From assembly GCA_038040385.1 (NCBI GenBank), contig JBBPII010000001.1, forward strand, positions 372,001 through 436,000: a stretch of DNA of 64,000 nt, read 5' to 3'. Numbering within the stretch: position 1 is the stretch's first letter; each line of letters opens with the position of its first letter. A program made the position numbers and the translations under genes. The notes beneath the pieces were generated by a model. That model made no database searches and had not been told where the DNA came from. It saw only the letters and a list, made by a program, of their open reading frames with translations. This document shows positions 1-7,555 of the stretch, piece after piece. Origin of the DNA: Gilichinskyi gelida (GTDB taxonomy: Bacteria; Acidobacteriota; Thermoanaerobaculia; Gp7-AA8).

Positions 1-1153
1 CCGGCATCACCGCCATCATCTGTTCGGTCCAGAGAAGCGTGTTGCCCTCGTCGACTTCCACCACCACCAAGCGGACCGAGTCAGGGACGGTGATTCCCAG
101 CTTGGCCAGGATGACGCCCGCGTTCTTTCCGATCAGATCCTTGTTGTGCTTCGACTTCTGCCTCGGCCCGCCGACCTCGGTGAACATCGCCTTCTCCAGC
201 TCCGGCAGGCGCTGTTTCGGCAGCACCATGGCGCTGTTGCGCCCCATGGCCGCGATGAGCTGGTCGGCAACGGAGGCAACAACGATCGTTTCCTTCTCAT
301 CGGTGCAGATGATGTTGTTGTCGGTGGAGGCGCCCCAGACGATGTCGTGCGCCGCCTTCTCGATGTCGGCGGTCTCGTCGACCACCGCGGGCGGATTGCC
401 GGGGCCGGCGCAGATGGCGCGCTTGCCGCTGGCCATCGCGGCGCGCACCACGTCCGGTCCGCCGGTGACGACCACCAGCCGGGTCCCCGGATGCCGCATC
501 AGCTCGTTGGCCGACTCGATGGTGGGGTTGGCGATACCGGCGACCACGTTGGCCGGCCCGCCCGCGCCGGTGATGGCCTTGTTGATCAGGGCGATGGTCT
601 GCATGCAGCAGTTCTTGGAGTAGGGGTGGACGTTGAAGACCACCGCGTTCCCCGCGGCGAGCATGCCGATCGAGTTGCAGATGATGGTGGAGGTCGGGTT
701 GGTGGTGGGGGTGATGGCGGCGATGACGCCGAACGGCGCCGGCTCGGTCAGCACCAGGCCGTGGTCGCCGGTGATGGCGGTCGGGGTGAGCTCCTCGATG
801 CCCGGCGTCTTCTCGGTCACCAGGCGGTTCTTCATCACCTTGTCTTCGTAGCGTCCGTAGCCGGTCTCGTCGTGCGCCGCCTTCGCCAGGATCTCGCAGT
901 TCTCCAGCATCGTCTTGCGGATGGCATCGAGGATGCGGGCGCGATGGGCGAGCTTGAGCGCGGCGAACTGCGGCTGCGCGGCGCGGGCGGCGGCGACCGC
1001 CTCGTCGACGGTGGAGAAGATGCCCAGTCCGTGCGGAACCGGCGCGGCAGCCGTCGCGGAACCCTGCGGCAGCGAAACGGTGCCGCGGCTGATGTCGGCG
1101 GCGATGCGCCGTGCAATCTCGTCGATGTCCCGGTCGGTCAGGCGTGTGGTCAT
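1..1153 (-). CDS. CoA-acylating aldehyde dehydrogenase of a microcompartment (PduP/EutE type), 3' end cut by window edge
   Basis: Oxidises a short aldehyde to acyl-CoA with NAD+, the core step inside most metabolosome shells. I translated 384 codons from the ATG at 1153 without a stop; PduP/EutE proteins are about 460-480 residues, so roughly 90 are missing beyond the left edge. The catalytic cysteine is Cys283 in DNNIICTDEKE, matching the PduP/EutE active-site segment, and the cofactor-site segment NPTSTIICNSIGM lies at about 152-164. Residues 4-22 (LTDRDIDEIARRIAADI and flanks) form a predicted amphipathic helix followed by a Gly/Ala/Pro linker, as expected of an N-terminal encapsulation peptide. 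The gene begins 7 bases after the pentamer gene in the same operon. With an aldolase in the operon, the likely substrate is acetaldehyde; that is inference. Confidence 0.93.
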   Translation of the reverse strand, partial: MTTRLTDRDIDEIARRIAADISRGTVSLPQGSATAAAPVPHGLGIFSTVDEAVAAARAAQPQFAALKLAHRARILDAIRKTMLENCEILAKAAHDETGYGRYEDKVMKNRLVTEKTPGIEELTPTAITGDHGLVLTEPAPFGVIAAITPTTNPTSTIICNSIGMLAAGNAVVFNVHPYSKNCCMQTIALINKAITGAGGPANVVAGIANPTIESANELMRHPGTRLVVVTGGPDVVRAAMASGKRAICAGPGNPPAVVDETADIEKAAHDIVWGASTDNNIICTDEKETIVVASVADQLIAAMGRNSAMVLPKQRLPELEKAMFTEVGGPRQKSKHNKDLIGKNAGVILAKLGITVPDSVRLVVVEVDEGNTLLWTEQMMAVMP

Positions 1154-1160
1154 GAGCGCC

Positions 1161-1448
1161 TCACTTCTTGTACTTCACCGCGTTGCCGACGTACCAACTG
1201 TCGACGATGGCCAGAATCACCGAGTCGATGGGCCGCTTGTCGGTGACAGTCGTCTGCCGCGCCGAGCTGCCGGCGGCGATGAGCACGATCTCGTCCGGCC
1301 CGGCGCCGACGGCGTCGGCAGAGACGATGGCAGTCCCCGTCTCTTTCCCTTCCTCGTCCAGAGGACGGACCACCAGGAGCTTGAGGCCCTGGATGGACTC
1401 CTCCTTGCGCGTGGAAACGACGCTGCCAACCACTCTTGCGAGTTGCAT
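1161..1448 (-). CDS. BMC-P pentameric vertex shell protein (EutN/CcmL family)
   Basis: A 95-residue single-domain protein of the EutN/CcmL/PduN family, which forms the pentamers that cap the twelve vertices of a microcompartment. Family signatures are visible: N-terminal LARVVGSVVSTRK, GAGPDEIVLIAAGSSAR at about 48-64, and a C-terminal VILAIVDSWYVG strand. Length matches the family. The start ATG follows a long palindromic hairpin (1461-1528) that separates it from the upstream BMC-H gene. Vertices need far fewer copies than facets, so reduced expression after the hairpin would make sense; this is inference. Confidence 0.95.
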   Translation of the reverse strand: MQLARVVGSVVSTRKEESIQGLKLLVVRPLDEEGKETGTAIVSADAVGAGPDEIVLIAAGSSARQTTVTDKRPIDSVILAIVDSWYVGNAVKYKK

Positions 1449-1460
1449 GGTTCCCCTTTG

Positions 1461-1528
1461 AAGGGACGTGTAGCGGCGGCCGCTCCGGCCGCCGGCGGGC
1501 GGAGCGCCCGCCGCTACACTTGTCCCTT
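1461..1528. repeat. Near-perfect 68-nt palindrome between BMC-H and BMC-P genes
   Basis: The outer arms AAGGGAC..GTGTAGCGGCGG and CCGCCGCTACAC..GTCCCTT pair, and the inner part (GCCGCTCC / GGAGCGCC) can pair again. The element overlaps the TAA stop codon of the BMC-H gene and ends 12 bases before the BMC-P start, so in RNA it would be a strong stem-loop directly behind the BMC-H stop. It has no T-run, so it is not a classical intrinsic terminator. Its GGAGCGCC core resembles the dispersed GGAGCGCCGGCG repeats elsewhere in the window, but membership of that family is not proven. Confidence 0.8.
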
Positions 1529-1826
1529 ATTTCTTCCCCGGCGGGGCGGGCGTTCTTCCCAGCGGCATCACCACATCCACCTGGTCGTGCGGCCGGGCGA
1601 TCACGTGCACGGCGACCACGTCGCCGACGCGCCCCGCGGCGGTCTGCGCCGCGTCGCACGCCGCGCGCACCGCGGCGACGTCGCCGCGGACCACGATCGT
1701 CGTGTACCCGCCGCCCGTCTTCTCGTACGAGACCAGCTCCACGCGCGCGGCCTTCACCGCCGCGTCGGCCGCTTCCACCACCGCCGGAAACGACCTCGTT
1801 TCGATCATCCCCAATGCATCCGTCAT
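1527..1826 (-). CDS. BMC-H hexameric shell protein (PduA/EutM/CcmK family)
   Basis: A 99-residue Pfam BMC-domain protein forming the hexameric facet tiles of the shell. DALGMIETRSFPAVVEAAD at residues 3-21 and VRGDVAAVRAACDA at about 46-59 match the canonical fold, and the C-terminal VHVIARPHDQVDVVMPLG is the classical PduA/EutM tail. The pore loop, KIGSG in PduA, is KTGGG here (about 36-40), leaving a small glycine-lined pore with no side chain at the central position. It lies 19 bases after the BMC-T gene, preceded by an AGGAGGAATT ribosome site, the best in the operon, which fits high expression of the main tile. Confidence 0.96.
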   Translation of the reverse strand: MTDALGMIETRSFPAVVEAADAAVKAARVELVSYEKTGGGYTTIVVRGDVAAVRAACDAAQTAAGRVGDVVAVHVIARPHDQVDVVMPLGRTPAPPGKK

Positions 1827-1845
1827 TTGAATTCCTCCTTAATCG

Positions 1846-2472
1846 TCAGGCGCGCCCGGCGCGCCCAGAAATTGATTCGATGGCCCGCTCTGCGGCGCGG
1901 TAGCCGACGTCGATGTCCCGCTCTTCCCCGCCGAGGAGAACGCGGCCGAAGCTGCCGAAGGCGCGCACCTCGAGCACGTTGATGTGCGCGGCCTTCTCCG
2001 CCTCGTTCGCGGCGATCGCCGCGTAGCCGGCCGGCGCGCATTCGAGCACGTAGAGCGTCTGACCCGGCACGATCATGTCGCCGTGCCGCGTCCGGTTGAT
2101 GAGCTGGGTCTGGTAGTCGTGGATGTTGCGGATCACCTGGCTGGAGGTGATCTCCGGCTTGATGCGCTCTTCTTCCTTCAGATTGAGCAGCTCGAGGATG
2201 GCGCGGCCGGCCTGGCGCACGTCGCCCTGCGAGTCGGAGTGCAGCTCGAGCATGCCGTACAACCGCTCGATGATCATCATCCCCGGGCGGACGTCGGTCG
2301 CCTTCAGCGCGACGTCGGTCACCCGCATGATGTCCATGCCGGGGGCGACCTCGACGAAGAGCGCCGCCTGTCCCGGCACCGGCAGGAATCCCTGCGCCAC
2401 CGTGCCGAGGAACGACGCGAATTGTGGTTGCAGGCTGTCGATGAAAACGTAGCAGCGGAGCTCGCCCACCAT
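1846..2472 (-). CDS. BMC-T tandem-domain (trimeric) shell protein
   Basis: A 208-residue protein with two BMC-type repeats that trimerises into a pseudohexamer. The first repeat holds GELRCYVFIDSLQPQFASF and PGMDIMRVTDVALKATDVRP, the second NRTRHGDMIVPGQTLYVLEC and GYAAIAANEAEKAAHIN. From memory this N-terminal pattern resembles the trimers of Haliangium ochraceum that stack face to face with gated pores, rather than EutL or PduT; an alignment would be needed to be sure. Its ATG follows directly on the TGA of the rpiB-deoC gene with no gap and uses an AAAGAGGTGA ribosome site inside that gene, so translation is coupled. Confidence 0.92.
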   Translation of the reverse strand: MVGELRCYVFIDSLQPQFASFLGTVAQGFLPVPGQAALFVEVAPGMDIMRVTDVALKATDVRPGMMIIERLYGMLELHSDSQGDVRQAGRAILELLNLKEEERIKPEITSSQVIRNIHDYQTQLINRTRHGDMIVPGQTLYVLECAPAGYAAIAANEAEKAAHINVLEVRAFGSFGRVLLGGEERDIDVGYRAAERAIESISGRAGRA

Positions 2473-3747
2473 TCACCTCTTTCCGGAGGCCAGTTGTTTG
2501 GCCTCTTCAACGATGTTCACGCTGTTGGAGGAGCCGACGCGGGTTGCGCCCGCCTGGACCATCTTCACCACGTCGGCGTAGCTGCGGACCCCGCCCGAGG
2601 CCTTGACCCCGAGCTTGCGCGGCGCGACGGTGCGCGCCATGAGCGCCACGTCTTCCACCGTGGCCCCCGATTTGGAGAAGCCGGTCGAGGTCTTCACGAA
2701 GTCGGCGCCCGCCTTCATGGAGAGGAGGCAGCCGCGGACTTTCTCTTCGTCAGTGAGCAGGGCGGTCTCCAGGATCACCTTCGACGCGGCGTGCGCTTCG
2801 TCGCACTCCTCGACCACGCCGCGGATGTCACGCGCCACGAGCACGTCGTCCTTGCTCTTGAGGGCGCCGATGTTGATGACCATGTCGATCTCCGAGGCCC
2901 CTTCGCGCAGCGCGCGGCGAGCCTCGAGGGCCTTGATCTGCGGCGACTGCGCGCCCAGTGGGAAGCCGGCCACGGCGCAGACCTTCACGCTCGTGCCGCG
3001 CAGGAGCTGCCGGGCCTTGGCCACCCACGACGGGTTCACGCAGACGGAGTAGAACTTGTACTCCGCCGCCTCCTTGCACAGTTTCTCGATGTCCGCCTCG
3101 GTCGCTTCCGGCTTGAGGACGGTGTGGTCGATGAGCTTGACCAGCTTGTCCGGCGGGATGAACGGCGCGGCGTCGGCGCCGCCCGATCCGCCCGGCTGCA
3201 GCAGCTCGCGGACGCGGTCGGCGATGCGCGCGATGTCGTCGGGCGAGAGGTCCTTAGCCGATGGAGGAGTCACGTCGCGGCGTCCTTTCTCGATGTCGCG
3301 GATCATTTTGACGCGATTGCGATGGCGGTCGGCCGTGCAGTCCGTGGTGAGGAAGACGTCGACGATCCGTTTGGCCGTCTCCGCGTCCACCTGGCCGGCG
3401 CCGAGCGTGAGCACGTTCGCGTCGTTGTGTTCCCGGCTGTTGCGAGCAAGGGCCTCATTGTAGGCGGCCGCGGCGAGAACGCCGGGGACTTTGTTGGCCG
3501 CCATGGCCGAGCCAATCCCCGCGCCGTCGATCATGATCCCGAATCGGGCGCCGCCGCCGGCCACGAGCTGCGCGACCTGTTGGGCGATCTTGGGGTAGTC
3601 GACGGGGTCCTTGCTGTGTGTGCCGAGGTCGCGCACCGCGTATCCCTTGTCGCGCAAGTAAGTCTTCAGTTGCTCCTTCAGCTCGAAGCCACCGTGATCG
3701 GCCCCGAGAGCGAGCTGTAGCGAGCGCGTAGTGGGAGAGGAAACCAC
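2473..3747 (-). CDS. RpiB-like domain fused to deoxyribose-phosphate aldolase (DeoC), first gene of BMC operon
   Basis: Two enzymes in one 424-residue chain. Residues about 11-158 are RpiB/LacA-type ribose-5-phosphate isomerase (GADHGGFELKEQL; SREHNDANVLTLG with His107; ADRHRNRV). Residues about 196-424 are DeoC aldolase with the proton-relay Asp288 (EIDMVINIGAL), Schiff-base Lys352 (VKTSTG) and Lys382 (KASGGVRS). The RpiB nucleophile position, Cys in LICGTG of E. coli RpiB, is Asp74 here (IMIDGAG), so isomerase chemistry may differ. Between the domains, residues 167-184 form an amphipathic helix flanked by Pro/Gly linkers, resembling an encapsulation peptide. I chose the GTG at 3747 because the longer frame to 3843 runs into the stem of a terminator. 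DeoC would give acetaldehyde plus glyceraldehyde 3-phosphate, feeding the downstream aldehyde dehydrogenase. Confidence 0.9.
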   Translation of the reverse strand: MVSSPTTRSLQLALGADHGGFELKEQLKTYLRDKGYAVRDLGTHSKDPVDYPKIAQQVAQLVAGGGARFGIMIDGAGIGSAMAANKVPGVLAAAAYNEALARNSREHNDANVLTLGAGQVDAETAKRIVDVFLTTDCTADRHRNRVKMIRDIEKGRRDVTPPSAKDLSPDDIARIADRVRELLQPGGSGGADAAPFIPPDKLVKLIDHTVLKPEATEADIEKLCKEAAEYKFYSVCVNPSWVAKARQLLRGTSVKVCAVAGFPLGAQSPQIKALEARRALREGASEIDMVINIGALKSKDDVLVARDIRGVVEECDEAHAASKVILETALLTDEEKVRGCLLSMKAGADFVKTSTGFSKSGATVEDVALMARTVAPRKLGVKASGGVRSYADVVKMVQAGATRVGSSNSVNIVEEAKQLASGKR

Positions 3748-3799
3748 GTTCGTTGGACGGGGGCGGAGAATAGCACAGGGGAAAGAAGGGTCCCGCGCC

Positions 3800-3833
3800 A
3801 AAAAAATGCCCGTTCCTTGGCCGGAGGAACGGG
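3800..3833 (-). terminator. Intrinsic terminator upstream of the BMC operon
   Basis: Read on the minus strand, an 8-bp stem CCCGTTCC/GGAACGGG with a 9-base loop is followed within two bases by seven Ts. It would end transcription arriving from metG and insulate the BMC operon, whose promoter should therefore lie between about 3800 and 3747. A TATTCT hexamer at 3772-3767 is a possible -10, with no convincing -35. Confidence 0.8.
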
Positions 3834-3943
3834 CTCGGCTCACTCGAGTGCGCCGGATGGGTCGCCGGCATTTTCAGCGGATCAGCGACGCGCACCAATC
3901 TAAGTCCGCGATCGCTTCGCCGCCATCATTTTTTAGGAGACTC

Positions 3944-4036
3944 TGGAGCGCCGGCGTCCTCGCCGGCTGGCCCGCAGGCGTCCCGCCTGCGGCGGCGGGA
4001 CGCCGCCGAGCCAGCCGCCGGACGGCGGCGTTCCTC
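3944..4036. repeat. Dispersed palindromic repeat, GGAGCGCCGGCG family, copy 1
   Basis: A compound hairpin beginning TGGAGCGCCGGCGTCC, with inner stems GCAGGCGTCCCGCCTGC and GGCGGCGGGACGCCGCC and a tail GAGCCAGCCGCCGGACGGC. Similar elements occur at 20116-20212 and 60981-61076. The first base of the metG stop codon lies in its end, so the element abuts or truncates the metG 3' end. Confidence 0.85.
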
Positions 4037-5951
4037 ACTTCACCTTCGTGCCCGCCGGGACGCTCGGATCGACGGCCAGCAGCGACGGCTCCCCGTCGAT
4101 CGACGCGGCGAGCACCATGCCGTTCGATTCGACTCCCATCAACTTCGCCGGCTGCAAATTCGCCACGATGACCACTTTCCGCCCGACCAGCTCCTCGGGA
4201 GTGTATTTGGTGGCGATGCCGGCGACCAGGGTGCGATCGCTTTCGCCGTCGAAGACGGTCAGCTTGATCAGCTTCTTCGACTTCTCCACCTTCTCCGCCG
4301 CGCGGATCTCGGCGACGCGGAGGTCGATGGCCATGAACTGTTCGATGCTGATCTTCGCCTGATCGGGCGGCGCAGCTTGCGTAGTCTCAATCGGCGGATT
4401 CGACATGGTTCCTCCAATGTAGGCAGCGGAATCGATGCGCGGGAAGATCGGATCGGCCACCCGTACCGGCGCGTCGGACGGCAGGCGGCCCCATTCGAGC
4501 GCCTCGCGGCTGATGTCGTCGGGATCGGCGCCGATGCGAGCCAGCGCCTCGCGTGTGGTGCGGGGCATGAACGGCGCCATCATCGTCCAGACGATGCGCA
4601 GCGACTCGAGGGTGTTCCAGATCACGCGCGACAGCGCGCTGTCGGCGCCGCTCTCCTTGAACATCTTCCACGGCTCGTGGGCGACGATGTAGCCGTTGAT
4701 GGCCACGACCAGCTTCCACGCCGCGTCGAGCGCGCGCTGGAACGCGAAGTCGTCCATGGCCCGGAGGTACTCCGGCACCGCCTCATTCGCCTTGCGCAGC
4801 AGATCGTTGTCGGCGCACCCAACCGGCGGCGTCTTCCCGCCGAAGTAGCTTTCGCTCATCTTGATGGCACGCGAGAGCGTGTTGCCGAGGTCGTTGGCGA
4901 GGTCGGCGTTGTAGCGCGCGACTAATCCCTCGTCCGAGTAGTTCTGGTCCTGGCCGAAGACCATCTCGCGCATCACGAAGTAGCGCAGCGCGTCGGCGCC
5001 GAAGTCCTCGATAATGTTGTACGGCCGCACCACATTGCCGAGCGACTTGGAGATCTTCATGTTGTCGCGCAGCCACCACCCGTGGCCCACCACCTGCTTC
5101 GGCAGCGGCAGCCCCGCCGCCATGAGGAACGCCGGCCAGTAGACGGCGTGGAAGCGCATGATGTCCTTGCCGATCATGTGTAGGTCGGCGGGCCAGTAGC
5201 GCTCGAACTTCCGCTTGCTCTCCGCGTCGCCGCTGCCGAAGCCGACCGCCGAGGCGTAGTTCGTCAGCGCGTCCATCCAGACGTAGATGACGTGGTCGGG
5301 GTAGCCGGGGAACGGAATGCCCCAGGTGATCGAGGTCCGGGAGATCGATAGGTCTTTCAGTCCCTGCTCGACGAAGGACATCACTTCGTTCATCCGCGTC
5401 GGCGGAAAGACGAAGCCGGGGTTGGCGCGGTAGTGGGCGAGCAGCCGCTCGGTGTAGAGCGACAGTTTGAAGAAGAGGTTCTTCTCCGTCGTCCACTCCA
5501 CCGGATGGCCGCTTTCGTCCTTGCCGTCGCGGACCTGGTTCTCGGGGATGAAGGTCTCCTCGTTCTGGCAGTACCAGCCGGAGTGCTCGCCGAGGTAGAT
5601 GTCGCCGGGGTTGTGCTCCTGAATGCGCTGGATCAACTCCAGCACGCCGACGCGATGCCGCCCCTCGGTGGTGCGGATGAAGTCATCGTTGCTGATGTCG
5701 AGCTTCTGGAGCAGCTCGTGGTGTTTCTTCACCACCCGATCGGCCAGCTCGATGGGGAGGATGCCTTCCCGCGCCGCGGCGCGCTCGATCTTCTGGCCGT
5801 GCTCGTCGGTGCCGGTGAGGAACCAGACGTCGTCGCCCATCCGGCGGCGGTGGCGGGCGACTACATCGGCGACGATGCTCTCGTACATGTGCCCGATGTG
5901 CGGGTCGTCGTTGACGTAGTTGATCGCCGTGGTGAGGTAGAACTTGCTCAT
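4035..5951 (-). CDS. metG: Methionyl-tRNA synthetase with C-terminal tRNA-binding domain
   Basis: Charges tRNA-Met in the cytoplasm. At 638 residues it has the class I synthetase core with the HIGH motif (DPHIGHMYE, about 17-25), the KMSKS loop as KISKSLGNV, the anticodon-binding helical domain, and a C-terminal EMAP/Trbp111-like domain (FMAIDLRVAEIRAAEKVEKS, then VGRKVVIVANLQPAKLMG). The single insert WYCQNEETFIPENQV lacks a zinc knuckle, as in the shorter bacterial MetRS type. The start ATG at 5951 begins MSKFYLTTAINYVND, the expected N-terminus. The stop codon falls in a palindromic repeat. Confidence 0.98.
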   Translation of the reverse strand: MSKFYLTTAINYVNDDPHIGHMYESIVADVVARHRRRMGDDVWFLTGTDEHGQKIERAAAREGILPIELADRVVKKHHELLQKLDISNDDFIRTTEGRHRVGVLELIQRIQEHNPGDIYLGEHSGWYCQNEETFIPENQVRDGKDESGHPVEWTTEKNLFFKLSLYTERLLAHYRANPGFVFPPTRMNEVMSFVEQGLKDLSISRTSITWGIPFPGYPDHVIYVWMDALTNYASAVGFGSGDAESKRKFERYWPADLHMIGKDIMRFHAVYWPAFLMAAGLPLPKQVVGHGWWLRDNMKISKSLGNVVRPYNIIEDFGADALRYFVMREMVFGQDQNYSDEGLVARYNADLANDLGNTLSRAIKMSESYFGGKTPPVGCADNDLLRKANEAVPEYLRAMDDFAFQRALDAAWKLVVAINGYIVAHEPWKMFKESGADSALSRVIWNTLESLRIVWTMMAPFMPRTTREALARIGADPDDISREALEWGRLPSDAPVRVADPIFPRIDSAAYIGGTMSNPPIETTQAAPPDQAKISIEQFMAIDLRVAEIRAAEKVEKSKKLIKLTVFDGESDRTLVAGIATKYTPEELVGRKVVIVANLQPAKLMGVESNGMVLAASIDGEPSLLAVDPSVPAGTKVK

Positions 5952-5987
5952 CGCGAAAGGAGCGGGATTGTATCGCTCCTTTCCGCG

Positions 5988-6425
5988 CTACTGCGCGGGC
6001 GCGGGCGGGAGCGTGAAGCCGTGGCGCCGCGCGATACCGGCGACCTTCTCCATGTCGGTCTCGCTGTCGACGTCGTTGAAGAAATCGGCCGCGCCGGCGG
6101 GGCTGGTGACGACGATGACCTTCGCCACGTCGGAAGTGATGCGGTACGAGTGGAACGTGCCGGCCGGGATCTGGATGAAGCAGCCGGGAGCGCCGGAGAA
6201 CGTCTTGTCGCCGATGAAGACGTCGACCGTGCCCTCGATGAGGCTGTACGACTCCGACCAGGGGTGAGCGTGCGGGGGAGGGCCGCTGTCGCGCGGACCG
6301 GTCATCTCGAAGACCTCGAACGAGCCGCCGGTGTCGCTCGACGAGGCGAGGACGCGCATGGTGTCGCCGACCACCTGACGCCGCGCTCCGTCCGCCGATC
6401 CGATGAACAATTGTCGTGCAGTCAT
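5988..6425 (-). CDS. Cupin-domain protein
   Basis: A 145-residue small beta-barrel protein. The two cupin motifs are readable: GPPPHAHPWSESYSLIEGTV (motif 1, His-X-His and Glu ligands) and PAGTFHSYRITS (motif 2 His), so a metal site is likely. No catalytic role can be assigned; many such proteins are sugar- or acid-binding epimerases or dioxygenase-like. I chose the ATG at 6425 because a GGGAGGGCAGAC ribosome site precedes it; the upstream reading frame is low-complexity Arg/Pro. It is divergent from the sugar dehydrogenase gene at 6500, leaving about 75 bases for both promoters. Confidence 0.85.
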   Translation of the reverse strand: MTARQLFIGSADGARRQVVGDTMRVLASSSDTGGSFEVFEMTGPRDSGPPPHAHPWSESYSLIEGTVDVFIGDKTFSGAPGCFIQIPAGTFHSYRITSDVAKVIVVTSPAGAADFFNDVDSETDMEKVAGIARRHGFTLPPAPAQ

Positions 6426-6499
6426 GTCTGCCCTCCCGTCGCACCTACGGGCGGGAGGGGAGGGCGGATTGGTTGTTGCACGTGCAGGGATCTTTCGGC

Positions 6500-7552
6500 A
6501 TGAAACGACTTCTCGCCGCCCTCCTTCTCGCCGCTTGCAGCCGAGGCGCCGTCGCGGCGCAAGCCCCTGCCGTCGTGGCCTCGAACCTCGAGGTCCCATG
6601 GTCGATCGTCTTTACGCCCGACGGCCGGATTCTCTTCACCGAGCGGCCGGGACGCGTGCGCGCGATCGAGAAGGCGAAATTGCGCGCCGAGCCGCTCCTG
6701 AAGCTCACCAACGTGGTGGCCCGCGGCGAGGCGGGCCTGATGGGAATGGCGCTTCATCCCCGCTTCGCCGACAACCGTTTCGCCTATCTCTGCTACGCGG
6801 TCGAGAGCGGCGGCCTGCACGACGTGGTGGTGCGCTATCGCGACACCGGCGCGGCGCTGGTCGAGCCGCGGACGATCCTCTCCGGCATCCCCGCCGCGCG
6901 CTTCCATGCCGGCTGCCGCCTGAAGTTCGGCCCCGACGCCAAGCTGTACATCACCACCGGCGACGCCACCGATCGCGAGCTGGCGCAGAAGCTCGACTCG
7001 CTCGCCGGCAAGATCCTGCGCGTCAACGACGACGGTTCCATCCCCGCCGACAACCCCTTCCCCGGCTCGCCCGTCTGGACCGTCGGCCACCGCAATCCGC
7101 AGGGCATCGATTGGGATCCGCGCGGCGGCGCGATGTGGGAGACCGAGCACGGGCCGTCCGGCTTCGACGGCGGCAGCGGCGGCGACGAGGTCAACGTGAT
7201 CGTGAAGGGGCGCAACTACGGCTGGCCGGTCATTCGGCACCACGAGACCAAGCAGGGCCTCGTCGCGCCGGTCGCGGAGTACACGCCCGCGGTCGCGCCG
7301 GCGAGCGCCGCCTTCTGGCGCGGCGACTTCTACTTCGGCTGCCTCCGCGGCGAGCACTTGCACAAGATCGTGCTCGATCCGAAGGACCGCCGCACCATCG
7401 TCCGCGAGGAGCGGCTCTTCACCAACCTCGGGCGCATCCGCGAAGTGGCCGCCGGACCGGACGGCGCGTTGTACTTCTCCACCTCGAACAAGGACGGCCG
7501 CGGCAGCCCCGCCGCGGCCGACGATCGGATCTTCCGCCTCGCCCCGCCATGA
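6500..7552 (+). CDS. Secreted PQQ-type glucose/sorbosone dehydrogenase family lipoprotein
   Basis: A six-bladed beta-propeller of the GSDH family (Pfam GSDH), which oxidises aldose sugars with PQQ in the periplasm. The 350-residue product starts MKRLLAALLLAACSRG, a lipoprotein signal with Cys at the cleavage site. Propeller signatures: LEVPWSIVFTPDGRILFTER, GEAGLMGMALHPRFADNRF, YITTGDATDR, GHRNPQGIDWDP, ETEHGPSGFDGGSGGDEVN, GRNYGWPVI. The start at 6500 is chosen over one at 6416, which precedes the signal peptide. Homologues include sugar dehydrogenases of unknown substrate (YliI-type), so the substrate is open. Confidence 0.92.
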   Translation: MKRLLAALLLAACSRGAVAAQAPAVVASNLEVPWSIVFTPDGRILFTERPGRVRAIEKAKLRAEPLLKLTNVVARGEAGLMGMALHPRFADNRFAYLCYAVESGGLHDVVVRYRDTGAALVEPRTILSGIPAARFHAGCRLKFGPDAKLYITTGDATDRELAQKLDSLAGKILRVNDDGSIPADNPFPGSPVWTVGHRNPQGIDWDPRGGAMWETEHGPSGFDGGSGGDEVNVIVKGRNYGWPVIRHHETKQGLVAPVAEYTPAVAPASAAFWRGDFYFGCLRGEHLHKIVLDPKDRRTIVREERLFTNLGRIREVAAGPDGALYFSTSNKDGRGSPAAADDRIFRLAPP

Positions 7553-7555
7553 TCG

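Noticed and set aside
3748..3843. Longer start for the RpiB-DeoC protein at GTG 3843
   Set aside because: The added residues are low-complexity Arg/Pro and the region contains a stem-loop with a seven-T run that should terminate transcription from metG; the GTG at 3747 gives the expected RpiB N-terminus.
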